Positions 16,892 through 26,279 of a stretch of DNA of 64,000 nucleotides are shown here, piece after piece. The stretch is from Streptomyces sp. NBC_00271 (GTDB taxonomy: Bacteria; Actinomycetota; Actinomycetes; Streptomycetales; Streptomycetaceae). The stretch covers positions 7,688,001 through 7,752,000 of the forward strand of contig NZ_CP108070.1 of assembly GCF_036178845.1 (NCBI RefSeq). Direction: 5' to 3'. Each line of letters begins with the position of its first letter. The stretch's first letter is position 1. The position numbers and the translations under genes were made by a program. The notes below the pieces were generated by a model. That model was not told the origin of the DNA. It saw only the letters and a program-made list of their open reading frames with translations, and ran no database searches.

Positions 16892-17926
16892 TCAGGCAGA
16901 AGGGCGACCCTCGCGCCCTCCCTCTGGCAGTGGGTAGCGGTATGCAGTGGCAACGAGCTCCTCCCGTGCTGGTGCCCACTCGTTCCAGATGCGCCAACGT
17001 CCCCCATGGCCCTGGAGGTCGTCACTGAGATCGATTTGGTCTATCACGACTAGGCAGGTGGGGACGCCTTCAGCGTGGCGAACCTCCCCTTCGGTCAGGT
17101 CGATCGCCTCGCGGGTGGTGGTGCTCCCCTTCACCTCTACATGGACCTCGGATCCGTTCTTGCGCGCGGTGATGTCCCACGGTGAGTGGTCACCTACGTC
17201 TTCAACCTCGTAGCCCTGTTCGCGGTAGTGACTGAGCACGAGATTCATCGCATACCGTTCGACGGCCTGCCGCCGCTCCGCATCGCGCTGCCGGCCGTAA
17301 CCGGTAGACCTTCGCGGCTTGGGCAGCGAAAGCGCTGGTAGGTCGGGGGCTTCTGGCTCGTGCGGCTCAGAGACGGCGGTCTGGCGCAGCTGCCGCAACT
17401 CGGGGAGCTCTTCCACTAGTGCCCGTGGGAGCTTGGTCAGGTAGCCCTGTGCAGCACGAACAGGCCGCGCGTCTGACAGTGCGAAGGGGAAGTAGATGGG
17501 GCTCCCGACTTCTTCTGTGAGATGATCCCGCAAGGCTCGGATTGTCGGCTCAATCTCACGGAGCCGAGCCTGAGTCACAGGGTGCTTCAACCTTCGGTAC
17601 CCGCCAAGAGGAGCTTCCCAAGCGGCCTCTGGACGGGACTCACCCCGCTTCCGACCATAGGTTCCCCGGCTCTGCCAGGTGATCGTGGATGCGAAGGCCT
17701 CAGCTCGAACGTGGGAGTACCCCACGATGCCTGGGCCATGGTTCTTGTCCCAGTGCAAAACGAGATCCCCGGGTCGCACCTCGCGTACGAGCGCATAGGA
17801 CCAGTACGGCTCACCCCGATCGTTCACTTTGGGTGCGAGCAAGTTGGTCCCGATGTCCTCGCGGTTCGTGATCTCCAGCCAGTAACGTTCGTTCGGGTCG
17901 TGTCCCCACCACTTGTTCACGGCCAT
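16892..17926 (-). CDS. EVE-domain / DUF3883 restriction-type nuclease
   Basis: A 344-aa two-domain protein. Residues 1-170 resemble an EVE (PUA-like) reader of modified bases: WWGHDPNERYWLEIT near the start, then VRPGDLVLHW and GIVGYS. A linker leads to a DUF3883-like PD-(D/E)XK domain at about 225-310 with the core SPWDITARKNGSEVHVEVKG (Asp, then Glu-x-Lys). EVE plus nuclease is a known modification-dependent (type IV) restriction design. The gene is monocistronic and convergent with its left neighbour. Target chemistry cannot be read from sequence. Confidence 0.78.
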   Translation of the reverse strand: MAVNKWWGHDPNERYWLEITNREDIGTNLLAPKVNDRGEPYWSYALVREVRPGDLVLHWDKNHGPGIVGYSHVRAEAFASTITWQSRGTYGRKRGESRPEAAWEAPLGGYRRLKHPVTQARLREIEPTIRALRDHLTEEVGSPIYFPFALSDARPVRAAQGYLTKLPRALVEELPELRQLRQTAVSEPHEPEAPDLPALSLPKPRRSTGYGRQRDAERRQAVERYAMNLVLSHYREQGYEVEDVGDHSPWDITARKNGSEVHVEVKGSTTTREAIDLTEGEVRHAEGVPTCLVVIDQIDLSDDLQGHGGRWRIWNEWAPAREELVATAYRYPLPEGGREGRPSA

Positions 17927-18332
17927 GATCCCCCCTGACTCTCGACGTCGGCCACTGCTGATCCTGTCAGGTCAGGTGGATCCAGTGGTTCGGAAGTGTG
18001 CCTCTCTTACAGCGATCGGCGGAGGAACCTCTTCGTCCCGAACGCGATCAGGCTCCGTCGCGGCAGCGGGCCGTGGCCCCGACCTGCTCGTGCGGTTCCA
18101 CGAAGTCCGTGACTGTCCGACACATCCCTGGGCTCGCTGCCGCGTTTGGCCCCCCTTGCTGCTGCTGGCTGGTGCATGGCGTTGCCAGCTCTGGGCTCTG
18201 GCCGGTCAACCGCGTCAGACTGGCGCCCGCGGTAGTTGCTCGGACTCCTGGAAGACGGAAACATGACTTTTACGCATACGTTTGTAGTAGCTTTTAGTGC
18301 ACTTGGGAGAGAGTGACCGGAGGGTGGGGCGC
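17927..18332. other. Divergent promoter region
   Basis: A 406-bp gap between the leftward EVE-nuclease gene and the rightward HEPN gene. The last ~45 bp before the HEPN gene (from about 18262) are strikingly AT-rich for this genome (GACTTTTACGCATACGTTTG), a likely promoter. No gene seen. Confidence 0.5.
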
Positions 18333-19673
18333 GTGTCTAAGCACGACGATGATTTCGAGTTCGAAACGCTTCTTTCCATCCACGCCGAGGAGGCGAAGGC
18401 GGAGAAGAGCGGTGCACCCCTAACGCCCGAGGAAATCGATAGCGTAAAAAAAATCGAGAATTTGGGCTACAGTCTTGCTGCCTCGAAATACGACTACTTG
18501 AAATTCAGGGACTCCGACGTAGATCGGAGGTTGGCACAGCGCCGCACATACCTCGTGACCCGGGACATGCTGAAGGAAGTTGCCGACACGCTGTCCAGCT
18601 ATCAGGATGTCAGCGCTCATAGAGCGATCGTTAAAAACGATGGCTCGTATGTTGAGTACGCGCTCGACTCACCGTCGTTTCTTCCGTTCGGCCACTTTGT
18701 GGAACGTGTGGAATGGGAGTATCGGCAAGCTGAATGCGGCCATAAATTTCGCCCCTGCACAATTCGGACGGGGGAAGAGGAGTACTCCCCTGGGTTCCAT
18801 TTGACCGCTCCGTCAGGGGGTGTCTGTTTGGAGCTTTCTGAAATTAGCCCCGTAGCTATTTTCAAGATATCCAACGGCGGGTTTGTCGGATCGGATATCG
18901 TTGACTATACGCTGAAGGTGATGGTCTCGTCGCCAAAGGATATCGTGTCAGGGCTGAGCCTTGCTCAGCAAGCAGCTGATAGCCTACTGTTTGAGCTCGA
19001 TGCAAAACATGGTGTGAATTTTCATCTCCTGCCCTGGGATAGGGCGCGCGTGTCTGCTACGAGAGTTCCCCGTAGGCCGCATGTCGCATTCCCATCCACC
19101 TCGGTGCCGCGGGAGGTGGCAGCCCTATTCGCTTTCGCTGCCGAAGCGAAGGATAATCCACTCTTCGCGTTTCTTTCCTACTATCAGGTGCTTGAATACT
19201 ATATGCCGTTGACATCAAGGCGGGATGCTCTTAGGCGGATTAGGCGAGAGGTCAGAGATTTCTCATTTGACATTTCTGATGACGCCTCGGTCTTGAGGGT
19301 CCTCAACGCGGTCGAAAGGACCAAGGGGTTGAGCGAAGAAGACACGCTTAAGATCCTGGTTCGTGATTGCGTACGCGAGGATATGCTCACGCAGTTCTTC
19401 CAGACGCCCCGTTACGGCGTGCATTTCTCGCGGAATGGGCCGATAGCCGGCGCCCCTGCCGTGAACTTGAAGGCGACAAACGAAACCATCGCGGTGCAAA
19501 CCGCGAAGCGTGTGTATGCATTGAGGAACAGAATTGTTCACGCCAAGGACGATCCCAAATATGCGGAAACGCCACAGCTTCTTCCGCGGAGCGTGGAAGC
19601 TAACGCCCTAAAGCCTGACATTGCACTTGCGCGGTTCCTGGCTCTGGAAACCGTTTCAGATGCGCAGGGCTGA
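18333..19673 (+). CDS. Large HEPN-motif protein of unknown function
   Basis: A 446-aa protein. The GTG at 18333 has GGAGGG about 9 bp upstream; an earlier GTG at 18297 lacks an RBS. The N-terminal ~250 residues show no family I recognise. The C-terminal third is helical and ends in TAKRVYALRNRIVHAKDD, where RNRIVH fits the HEPN R-x4-H RNase signature. A large sensor-like N-terminus with a C-terminal HEPN resembles ApeA-type defence proteins in outline only. Codon use is AT-rich compared with the core genome (an eight-A run near 18446), a sign of recent transfer. Confidence 0.65.
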   Translation: MSKHDDDFEFETLLSIHAEEAKAEKSGAPLTPEEIDSVKKIENLGYSLAASKYDYLKFRDSDVDRRLAQRRTYLVTRDMLKEVADTLSSYQDVSAHRAIVKNDGSYVEYALDSPSFLPFGHFVERVEWEYRQAECGHKFRPCTIRTGEEEYSPGFHLTAPSGGVCLELSEISPVAIFKISNGGFVGSDIVDYTLKVMVSSPKDIVSGLSLAQQAADSLLFELDAKHGVNFHLLPWDRARVSATRVPRRPHVAFPSTSVPREVAALFAFAAEAKDNPLFAFLSYYQVLEYYMPLTSRRDALRRIRREVRDFSFDISDDASVLRVLNAVERTKGLSEEDTLKILVRDCVREDMLTQFFQTPRYGVHFSRNGPIAGAPAVNLKATNETIAVQTAKRVYALRNRIVHAKDDPKYAETPQLLPRSVEANALKPDIALARFLALETVSDAQG

Positions 19674-19940
19674 TGCTGGCTTGTGACGGCGGCTTCGATG
19701 GGTGCGTTAGGAAATGCCCTGCATCCTTGCAAGAGCAGGTGGGTCGTGCATGAAGCCGTGCTGGGCTGGACAGGCCGCCCGCTGTGCGAGCCACCCTGAC
19801 ACCCCCGGGCCGCCGATCACGGCGACATAGAGACCGCAGACACGTTCACGGCCGAGCCGAAGAGGCAGGCACCATGCGGCGAACAGACCCGGCGCGTGAC
19901 ACCGAGCTGTTCGCGCACACCCCCTTCGGGGGGACGTCCA

Positions 19941-21893
19941 CTAACGGCCGTTTGCCTTGCCGCCGAAGAGGCCGCCGCCCTGAGTCAGAATCCGCTGCTC
20001 TACGTTGACGAGGCCGAGCAGGGCTGCTGACAGAGCCTGAGGACTAAGCAGCTGACTGACGTCCTCCTTGCCGATGGCGACTGGCTCGCCCGACGCTGTT
20101 CGCGCGACGAGCGTGCCGTTCAGGTTCTGAGCGTGCACGACGTGGGCGACAGCCTCCTCGCCGTACACGCGCTGGACCAGGCCACGAACTTGGGCGGAAT
20201 CAGGCTTCGGCCAAACCTCGTTCGCCCAGTAGCTAAACTCCTGCTGGAACACGGGGTGATCAGTGTTGAGGTAAACGACCCCACGGTGCTCCTGGCCGTC
20301 AATCTCACGCGTCTCGTTCTGCACGTAGCGAGCGAGGTACTTCGCCTCTTCCATGTCGAAGGAGGCCCAGTCGAACGCCGGGTAGCCGCCACGCGTAGCG
20401 CTAGGAGCGCCAGTCAGGGTTCCGCCCCGCGCCGGCTGCAGCAACTGCCGCGTGGCGGAGGAGCCTCGGCCTGCGGAACCACTTCCTCCCGATCCGGTGG
20501 AAGACGTGCCCTCGCGGCGACTTGCGATGGCCGTTCCCGCCGGGATCCCGAGGATCCGCCCGGCGGCCGAGGTGGTGAGACGCGAGGCTTTGAAACGAGC
20601 GTTCAGCCGGTCCAGGATGCGCGAGATGTTCTTCCCCATCGAGGCGTCTGCACGTGCTCCGCTCTGGCTGCGGATGTCGTCCAGAACCTTCTTGAGAGGT
20701 TCTGGAAAGTCCGCGAAGAATCGATCACCCCACTCTTCCCAGGGAAGTTCGCCGCCTCCCTTGGTGATGAGGATGTGCCTGGAAGCCTGGGTGAGCACAC
20801 CCCACTGGGTCGGCCGACTGTCGCTGAACACGGGCGGACGCAGGATTACCCATGTACGGCCCTTGATCTCGTCCGTGATACCGAACTGCCGATACCGGTG
20901 CTTGGTGTGGTCTGCGTGGTATGCCTCACCCTGGTAGTCGACCACTACAACGGGCCGCTGGGCGACGTAGTCGTTGGTGCCCTTCACCGGGGCATCGGGC
21001 TCCGGAACGTAGAACCACTCGACGACGGTCCCGTGGTCATCAACCTGGACGGTACCCGTCAGGAGCGTGTCGGGAATGTAGTGCCGCAGGCCGTAAACAC
21101 GCCTGGGCCGCCACACCATCAGCGTTCCGTTAGGCAGTTCGACGGTCTTGTCCTTGGTGTCCCGACGGTCCGTCTCGCCCTTGCGGTAGAGATCGACGAC
21201 CGTCGTTTCCAGCGGCTTACCCTGCCGCTCGGGAACCTCGATGACGCGACCGTTGAGGTAGCGCACGAGGCCGTCCACGGTCTCGTGCCGGGCAGGTTCA
21301 GGATCTCCCTGCCAGGTGTCGCTCTCAGCCGAAGCGCCGAGTAGCACCATGATCGTCCCGGTCGTCATCCAGTCAGGACGGATCTCTCCCCAATGACAGC
21401 CGTGCTCGTCGTCCTCGTACGGAAGCATGACGTCGTCGCGGCCGAGGTACATTCCGTCCTCGTCCTGGACGTCCCACTCCTTGAACGTGTAGCTGTCGCC
21501 TTCGCGCTGGATCCAAACCATGGCGCCGTCGGGCGTTTGTTCGGTGTAGCTGATGACGACGACACCGTAGGGATTCCAGGGAAGCACCGAAGACTTGAAT
21601 CCCTGACCGAAGTTGCCATCGACGCCGATCGGCTTACCGCCGCCGCCGAAGGAAGACAGGAACACCAGAAGGTCGTCGGGAACCATTCCGGAGCCGTTGT
21701 CCATGATGGTGCGCCGAAGGACACCCTTATTGCGCGCGGCTTGTTCCTCGATCCCGAAATGGATGATGGAGGCGCCGCTCTCTTCCGAGTTGCGCCAAGC
21801 CTCTCGCGCCCACTGGTAAGGGCCGCCAGCTTCGTACGCCTGACGAATGAGGTTCTTTACCGCATCCGCCGGGACGTGGACTCGTCGAGCCAT
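19941..21893 (-). CDS. GHKL-fold ATP-binding protein
   Basis: A 650-aa protein. The ATG at 21893 has AAGGAG about 9 bp upstream. The frame runs open further upstream into an unrelated gene remnant and should not be joined to it. ATPase motifs are those of the Hsp90/MutL/histidine-kinase fold: DNGSGM (G1) and GGGGKPIG...GNFGQGFKSS (G2 lid), residues about 45-90. The rest has no catalytic domain I can name; a Ser/Gly linker near 500 separates a C-terminal helical domain. Similar GHKL proteins occur in actinophages and defence islands, where they may act like MORC or Hsp90 switches. Two palindromic repeats lie directly upstream. Confidence 0.75.
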   Translation of the reverse strand: MARRVHVPADAVKNLIRQAYEAGGPYQWAREAWRNSEESGASIIHFGIEEQAARNKGVLRRTIMDNGSGMVPDDLLVFLSSFGGGGKPIGVDGNFGQGFKSSVLPWNPYGVVVISYTEQTPDGAMVWIQREGDSYTFKEWDVQDEDGMYLGRDDVMLPYEDDEHGCHWGEIRPDWMTTGTIMVLLGASAESDTWQGDPEPARHETVDGLVRYLNGRVIEVPERQGKPLETTVVDLYRKGETDRRDTKDKTVELPNGTLMVWRPRRVYGLRHYIPDTLLTGTVQVDDHGTVVEWFYVPEPDAPVKGTNDYVAQRPVVVVDYQGEAYHADHTKHRYRQFGITDEIKGRTWVILRPPVFSDSRPTQWGVLTQASRHILITKGGGELPWEEWGDRFFADFPEPLKKVLDDIRSQSGARADASMGKNISRILDRLNARFKASRLTTSAAGRILGIPAGTAIASRREGTSSTGSGGSGSAGRGSSATRQLLQPARGGTLTGAPSATRGGYPAFDWASFDMEEAKYLARYVQNETREIDGQEHRGVVYLNTDHPVFQQEFSYWANEVWPKPDSAQVRGLVQRVYGEEAVAHVVHAQNLNGTLVARTASGEPVAIGKEDVSQLLSPQALSAALLGLVNVEQRILTQGGGLFGGKANGR

Positions 21894-21916
21894 ATTTGAT
21901 TTTCTCCTTGGGCTTC

Positions 21917-21961
21917 CTAGAGCAAGCGCCCTAGAAAATGCGCAAGAGCGAGCGCCCTTGC
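21917..21961 (-). promoter_or_regulatory. Two tandem palindromes upstream of GHKL gene
   Basis: CTAGAGCAAGCGCCCTAG (21917-21934) and GCAAGAGCGAGCGCCCTTGC (21942-21961) share AGAGCRAGCGCCCT, repeated 26 bp apart. Each core is itself a pseudo-palindrome with differing outer arms. They lie 24-68 bp before the start codon, as expected for a repressor operator. The regulator is unknown. Confidence 0.6.
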
Positions 21962-22179
21962 GAGGTCCACCATACTCCCCCACGTGACACGACACTTGAA
22001 GGTACTTCTGCCCTGATGGGTCCTCAAGTAGCAGTGCTGGAACGAGAGTGCCCGATTGAGACTCCACGCCACCCCGGCCCGCACAGAAGTTGGTGGCCAG
22101 TAGGCGGAGTGGCCAGTGTCGGACGTGTGTGTGGAGACTGCGCTGCGGTGGTTGGCGCGGTTGCCGGCCTACGCCAGGA

Positions 22180-22631
22180 ACCCGACGCACCTGCTTCAGG
22201 GCGAAGACAATGAGCCGGTCGGACACCTTCGCGAAGAAGCTCGAACCACTCAGGGCCTCGATGGCCGCCCGCACGCGCTCCGAGAGCAGCAGCCGGAGGC
22301 ACGAAAAACCGACCGGTCCCCGGGAACCAACCGCATCGGGGCCAAGAACTTCCGGGTCGACCCGTGCGGCCTGCTCCCACCAGGCCTCCAGTAGCTCGGC
22401 CTCCAGCCCCTCATCGACGTCCGTCTCGTCCCACGGCGGGATGTCCAGGGAGCGAGTCCCCTCCTCGAAGTAAAGGTTCCCGTAGAAGGCGCACGCCACG
22501 TCCTCCGGCTCCAGCCGCGGCCCGCCGGCCAGCCGCACACCGTCGCGGAGCGCCGGCCTCACATCCCGTCCCATCAACTCGGGCCCCAGAAACTCCTGCC
22601 CGATGCCATGAACGTTGACCACCCGCGCCAT
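22180..22631 (-). pseudogene. N-terminal remnant of a VHGIGQ-type hydrolase-like protein
   Basis: Starts at ATG 22631 with a plausible N-terminus (VVNVHGIGQEF) typical of uncharacterised alpha/beta-hydrolase-like proteins of actinomycetes, and continues coherently for about 150 residues to ALKQVRR. After that it turns into Arg/Pro-rich nonsense and reads, without a stop, into the start region of the GHKL gene. The nucleophile elbow and the rest of the hydrolase are missing, so I treat it as a truncated gene. Confidence 0.65.
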
Positions 22632-22860
22632 GGCACAACTACCCGGTGCTGCAATGCCAGCCTGCGTCGCACCGGTCTACAGGACAACGGGCTGCACAAG
22701 TAGCTCAGTTCACCGAATCAGCCCGTAGCCGATGCCGAGTTCGAGCGGCAACGGCCATCTCGGCGCACGGTCGTCAGTCGGCAGAGAGAGTGAGGGAACG
22801 GTGGCTCATCAAACCTGGCAAGATCGGTGACGCAGAGCAAAGGCGTCAGGGGGAGGCCCG
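22632..22860. other. Divergent intergenic region
   Basis: A short gap between the truncated hydrolase and the restriction gene. No gene or clear promoter hexamers identified. Confidence 0.4.
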
Positions 22861-24609
22861 GTGGGAAGCCAGCTGCGTGTCGGTGAGGTGCTGCGGTCCG
22901 CTCAGAACAGGGACCCGGAGACACCGGTCATGGATGGGTACCGGAACATCCACCACGTCACGGCTTCCCAAGATCTCGCTCAGATCCAACTGAGCAAAGG
23001 GATCAACCCGATCGCCAAGGTCAAGGCGTCGGGCGCGCAACGTCGTCCGGCGATTCTGATCCGTTCCAGTCCGTGGAAGGCGGGGACGGCGGAGACTCCC
23101 TGGCATGACGTGTTCGACCTGGACTACGGCCACATCAGCTACTTCGGGGACCACAGGGTCGACCACACGGTCCCGGTGGGAAGCACCCAGGGCAATGCGG
23201 TGCTGCTTGAGGCCTTCACGGAGCACGAAGCCTCCACCGCGGCACAGCGGGCCCTGGCCGTGCCGCTGCTGGTGTTCGCGGCGGTCTCTCGCAACAAGAC
23301 GCCCAAGGGGTACGTCGAGTTCTGCGGCGTCGCGGTCATCGAGCGCGTCGAGCAGATTGAGCAGGAGGCGAAGGGAAGGCCCTTCCCCAACTACCGTTAC
23401 GACTTGGCCGTCTTGGACCTGAGCGCAGAAAGCGATCGGGTCGACTGGGCCTGGATCGAAGCCCGAGGCAACGCCAGGCTCCCGGCCGGCGATGTGCTCG
23501 AGCACGCTCCACGCTCTTGGCGCCAGTGGGTTGAGCACGGTCATTCAGTGCTGCCCGAGGTGCGACGGCGGACTCCAATTCCCGAGGGAGGCAACACCTC
23601 TCGCCCGTACTCGACCGGGGACAGCCGCCAGTCCCCAGGGCTGTTCCCCGCGCCTCGCCAGCCGGACGACACGGCCTCAGCGTCCCCTGGACCGGCTGAA
23701 CCGTTGGGGCAGCTGACCGCGAGCATGCTGGTGGACAGGCTCGGGAGCCTCAAGGTCCACCAGCACAACGGCCGGCCGAGTAGGCACAAGCCACTGGCCT
23801 TGCTCTGGTCTATCTCCAGGATCGCCGCCGGACAGGCCCGACTTGCGCCTTGGCGACAATTCCAGGACGAGGTGGGCGGGCTGCTGGCCGAGTTCGGCCT
23901 TCCCGAGTCCTCGGTCACCCCTGAGTACCCGTTCTTGCATCTGCAGACGAGTCGCCTGTGGGACGTCCACGGCCTTCCGCCCGAGCAGTCGGCCAAGCCC
24001 CATGCCGCGACACTCGACAAGTTGAACCCCGAGGCCGGCATGAACGAGCAGGCGGCGCGCCTGCTGAGCGATCCGTTCGTGCGGATTCAAGCGGTCGCTG
24101 TCCTACGGGAGACCTACCTGGCCGACGTTGACCACCATGCGCTGATGGACCGGCTGGGGCTGGCCGGCTACGAAACCGCCGGCAGCATCCCTGACGATGT
24201 AGAGGACCAGGACACGGGATCAGGCACTGCCTCACGGCGCACGGCCACCCTCTCTCGCATCGTCCGCGACCCCGAGTTGACGGCCGAGGTGAAGAGGCTG
24301 CACGGCGACCGCTGCCAGGTCTGCGGCTTGCAGCTGGCGACCCGATTCAGCACCTACAGCGAGGCCGCCCACATCCGCGGCCTCGGCCGCCCCCACCACG
24401 GCCCGGACAAACTGTCGAACCTGCTCGTCCTGTGCCCGAACCATCACGTCCAGTTCGACACACTCGCGATCTACATCACCACTGACGGCACAGTGCGCGC
24501 GACCGCAGACGACAGCCTTGTAGGAGAGCTCCGCCGGCACCCCGCCCACCCGATCAACGAAGCGCACCTCCGCTACCACCGCGCGCTGTGCGGCAGAGAT
24601 CACGACTGA
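22861..24609 (+). CDS. Type IV restriction enzyme: AspBHI-like, SBD and HNH domains
   Basis: A 582-aa protein; the GTG at 22861 follows GGGGGAGG. Residues about 25-215 match the N-terminal B3/SRA-like reader of AspBHI-type enzymes (RRPAILIRSSPWKAGTAETP, YGHISYFGD, VFAAVSRNK). Residues about 285-440 look like the sulfur-binding domain (SBD) of ScoMcrA-type enzymes (HKPLALLWSISRI, EYPFLHL). The C-terminus is an HNH nuclease (CQVCGLQ, AAHIRG, NLLVLCPNHHVQFD). The known ScoMcrA couples SBD, SRA and HNH and cuts phosphorothioated or methylated DNA. This protein should similarly cut invading modified DNA. No dnd genes are present in the window, as self-protection would require. Confidence 0.83.
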   Translation: MGSQLRVGEVLRSAQNRDPETPVMDGYRNIHHVTASQDLAQIQLSKGINPIAKVKASGAQRRPAILIRSSPWKAGTAETPWHDVFDLDYGHISYFGDHRVDHTVPVGSTQGNAVLLEAFTEHEASTAAQRALAVPLLVFAAVSRNKTPKGYVEFCGVAVIERVEQIEQEAKGRPFPNYRYDLAVLDLSAESDRVDWAWIEARGNARLPAGDVLEHAPRSWRQWVEHGHSVLPEVRRRTPIPEGGNTSRPYSTGDSRQSPGLFPAPRQPDDTASASPGPAEPLGQLTASMLVDRLGSLKVHQHNGRPSRHKPLALLWSISRIAAGQARLAPWRQFQDEVGGLLAEFGLPESSVTPEYPFLHLQTSRLWDVHGLPPEQSAKPHAATLDKLNPEAGMNEQAARLLSDPFVRIQAVAVLRETYLADVDHHALMDRLGLAGYETAGSIPDDVEDQDTGSGTASRRTATLSRIVRDPELTAEVKRLHGDRCQVCGLQLATRFSTYSEAAHIRGLGRPHHGPDKLSNLLVLCPNHHVQFDTLAIYITTDGTVRATADDSLVGELRRHPAHPINEAHLRYHRALCGRDHD

Positions 24610-24848
24610 CCGCGCTGGCGCGAGGCTGTGGCGCTCGCTCTCATTGGGGACTGGCTCGACGATCTCAGCGGACGGCGGATCTCTGAGGAGTCGATCGTGG
24701 CACTGCTCCTGCACGGCTACGGTTGCCCTTGGTCATCGCTGGCCCACCCGGACGGCCCGCGCGGGCGCGCGGTGGCGTACTCCTCGTTCGGGGGCGAGGT
24801 GGCCGAAGCGTCTTGATCCGGGCTACCGAGGTCGGGGAACCTGGCCAT

Positions 24849-25418
24849 ATGGAAGAAAGCAGTCCAGAGAATGACCAGTCCCGGTCGCTTGCAGAAGCCC
24901 TCGGGCGAGTTGTGCAGAACGCTGCCGCTCTTGAATCCCACCTGAGAACGCTGGCGGCGGCTCTGATCGGTTCGAAGTATGCCGCAATCGTTGTTGCAGG
25001 TCAGCCGACGTCCAGCCTGTTGGAGACAATCAGCGCTCTCAGCAAAGTCCATGATCAAGTTTCACCCGAGAAGCGTGCCGAGTTGGCGGAGCTGCTATCG
25101 AGAGCCAAGGTGGCACATAAGCGACGAAATGACTTCGCTCACGGCACATGGGCCGTAGATCCGGGCGGGGCGGTCATGTCTCACAACAGTCGCTATCGCC
25201 AGTTTGATTGGGTCAAGTCCCCCGTCAGCCATGCCGCTCTGACTGAGCTTTCGAAAGAGCTGATGGATTGCACAGTTCAGCTTCTCGTGTGGTCCTTTGC
25301 GACCCTCCCTGGAGACATCAGCAATGAGGCCCAGCTCAGGTGGGAGACGTACCTGAGCTCCCTCACTCCGGAGGAGCGTGAGGCCATGATCCAGAGGCGA
25401 ACCAGGGGAGCGGAGTAG
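24849..25418 (+). CDS. HEPN-motif protein
   Basis: A 189-aa all-helical protein starting at ATG 24849. The pattern AHKRRNDFAHGTW contains RNDFAH, an R-x4-H HEPN signature in the usual position between two long helices. No second domain, signal or membrane segment. It sits alone on the plus strand after the restriction gene, 240 bp downstream of its stop. It could be a toxin-type RNase or a nucleotidyltransferase-associated antitoxin partner; no MNT gene is adjacent. Confidence 0.65.
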   Translation: MEESSPENDQSRSLAEALGRVVQNAAALESHLRTLAAALIGSKYAAIVVAGQPTSSLLETISALSKVHDQVSPEKRAELAELLSRAKVAHKRRNDFAHGTWAVDPGGAVMSHNSRYRQFDWVKSPVSHAALTELSKELMDCTVQLLVWSFATLPGDISNEAQLRWETYLSSLTPEEREAMIQRRTRGAE

Positions 25419-25436
25419 ATAACCTCAGCCCGCCAC

Positions 25437-25679
25437 TTACCCCAGCCCCCATCCTGTCTGCGCCCGGGCTCCTGCCGCGAGGGCGACGTCCAGGAGGACC
25501 TTCCCCGGGTCGTGAACGGCCCGCGGTTTGCGCCACGGCATCAGCGCCGCCGATATCGCCTGATCCAGGCCGGTCTTACGGGCCGTCTCGACCAGCAGCA
25601 CGGCCCCGGCCTGCGAGACGACCCCGCGACCGCCGCCCTCGACACGGACACGCGGGTACAACCCGATACGCTTCTTCAC
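25437..25679 (-). pseudogene. IS1380-family transposase N-terminal fragment
   Basis: An 80-codon frame reading SQAGAVLLVETARKTGLDQA and HDPGKVLLDVALA, the start of IS1380-type transposases of Streptomyces. The frame stops after about 80 residues, whereas complete enzymes have over 400. The remainder is absent, so the element is dead. Confidence 0.75.
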
Positions 25680-25964
25680 CTGGGAAATGCTTCTTTCCTT
25701 GCAGCCAACAGGACCCTCAGCAAGTCCTACCGTTGCAGGTCAGGAGCACTTTCCGCGTTTCTGATCAAGCCTCGGACAGCCCAACCCATGAAAGCGCGAG
25801 GCTAAGGGTCACAGCCCACAGTGCTAGCGGTGATCCATAGCAGGCAATCTCACCTGGACCTGCGGGCCGCCGACCGCGATCGTCGCTTACGGCAGCCTCC
25901 GCAACTCGACTCCTCGTGCTCCAGGGCCATCGGGGTTTCCCGTACGGTCGTCCGGAGGGGTACA

Positions 25965-26030
25965 CGGTTTTCACCAGGTCCGCTGGGTCACCCCGCGGAC
26001 CTGTGTCGTCTCGTTGCTCGTACGCGCCTC
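25965..26030 (-). pseudogene. NUDIX gene remnant
   Basis: About 65 bp resemble 30580-30640 within the intact NUDIX gene (shared CAGGTCCGCTGGGT-like and TTGCTCGTACGC-like blocks). Reversed, it reads RTSNETTQVRGVT against RTSSESKEVRWVN in the intact protein. Frame is lost on both sides. It suggests an earlier AICE core ended near here. Confidence 0.55.
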
Positions 26031-26279
26031 GCGCCGACCAGCCATGAGCGGAAGCTCCCATCGTTGCATTGTCGCGACAAGCCGCCCAGGGTGAGAGAGC
26101 GGTCTCCGCGGAGGAATTTCTGAGGGTTCGGCCAGATCGCGGTACTCCATGTGGAGTGTGGGGGGCGTGGGGGGGATGCATGAGTTCATGAGAAGGAGCC
26201 ATAGTCCCGCGCCGTGCCCACCGTGCTCAGTGTCCGCATTGTGGATTGGGCCCATCGGAGCACCCGGCTGGAGGCATGC

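Larger units (their letters stand above)
25419..26279. other. Scar region with IS and NUDIX remnants
   Basis: 860 bp without an intact gene. It holds an IS1380-type transposase fragment on the minus strand (listed), likely IS end sequence near 25750-25800, and a ~65-bp stretch homologous to the NUDIX gene at 30.5 kb (listed). The flavoprotein promoter is probably near 26200. Confidence 0.6.

Noticed and set aside
19941..22631. A single 896-aa gene joining a VHGIGQ protein to the GHKL ATPase
   Set aside because: The GHKL gene has its own ATG and AAGGAG at 21893 and operators just upstream; the intervening translation is nonsense-like.
22861..24609. Part of a dnd phosphorothioation cluster
   Set aside because: No dndA-E homologue is visible in the window; the SBD enzyme appears alone as a restriction gene.
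24628..24816. A 62-aa frame after the restriction gene
   Set aside because: No convincing RBS or family signal; probably a chance frame.
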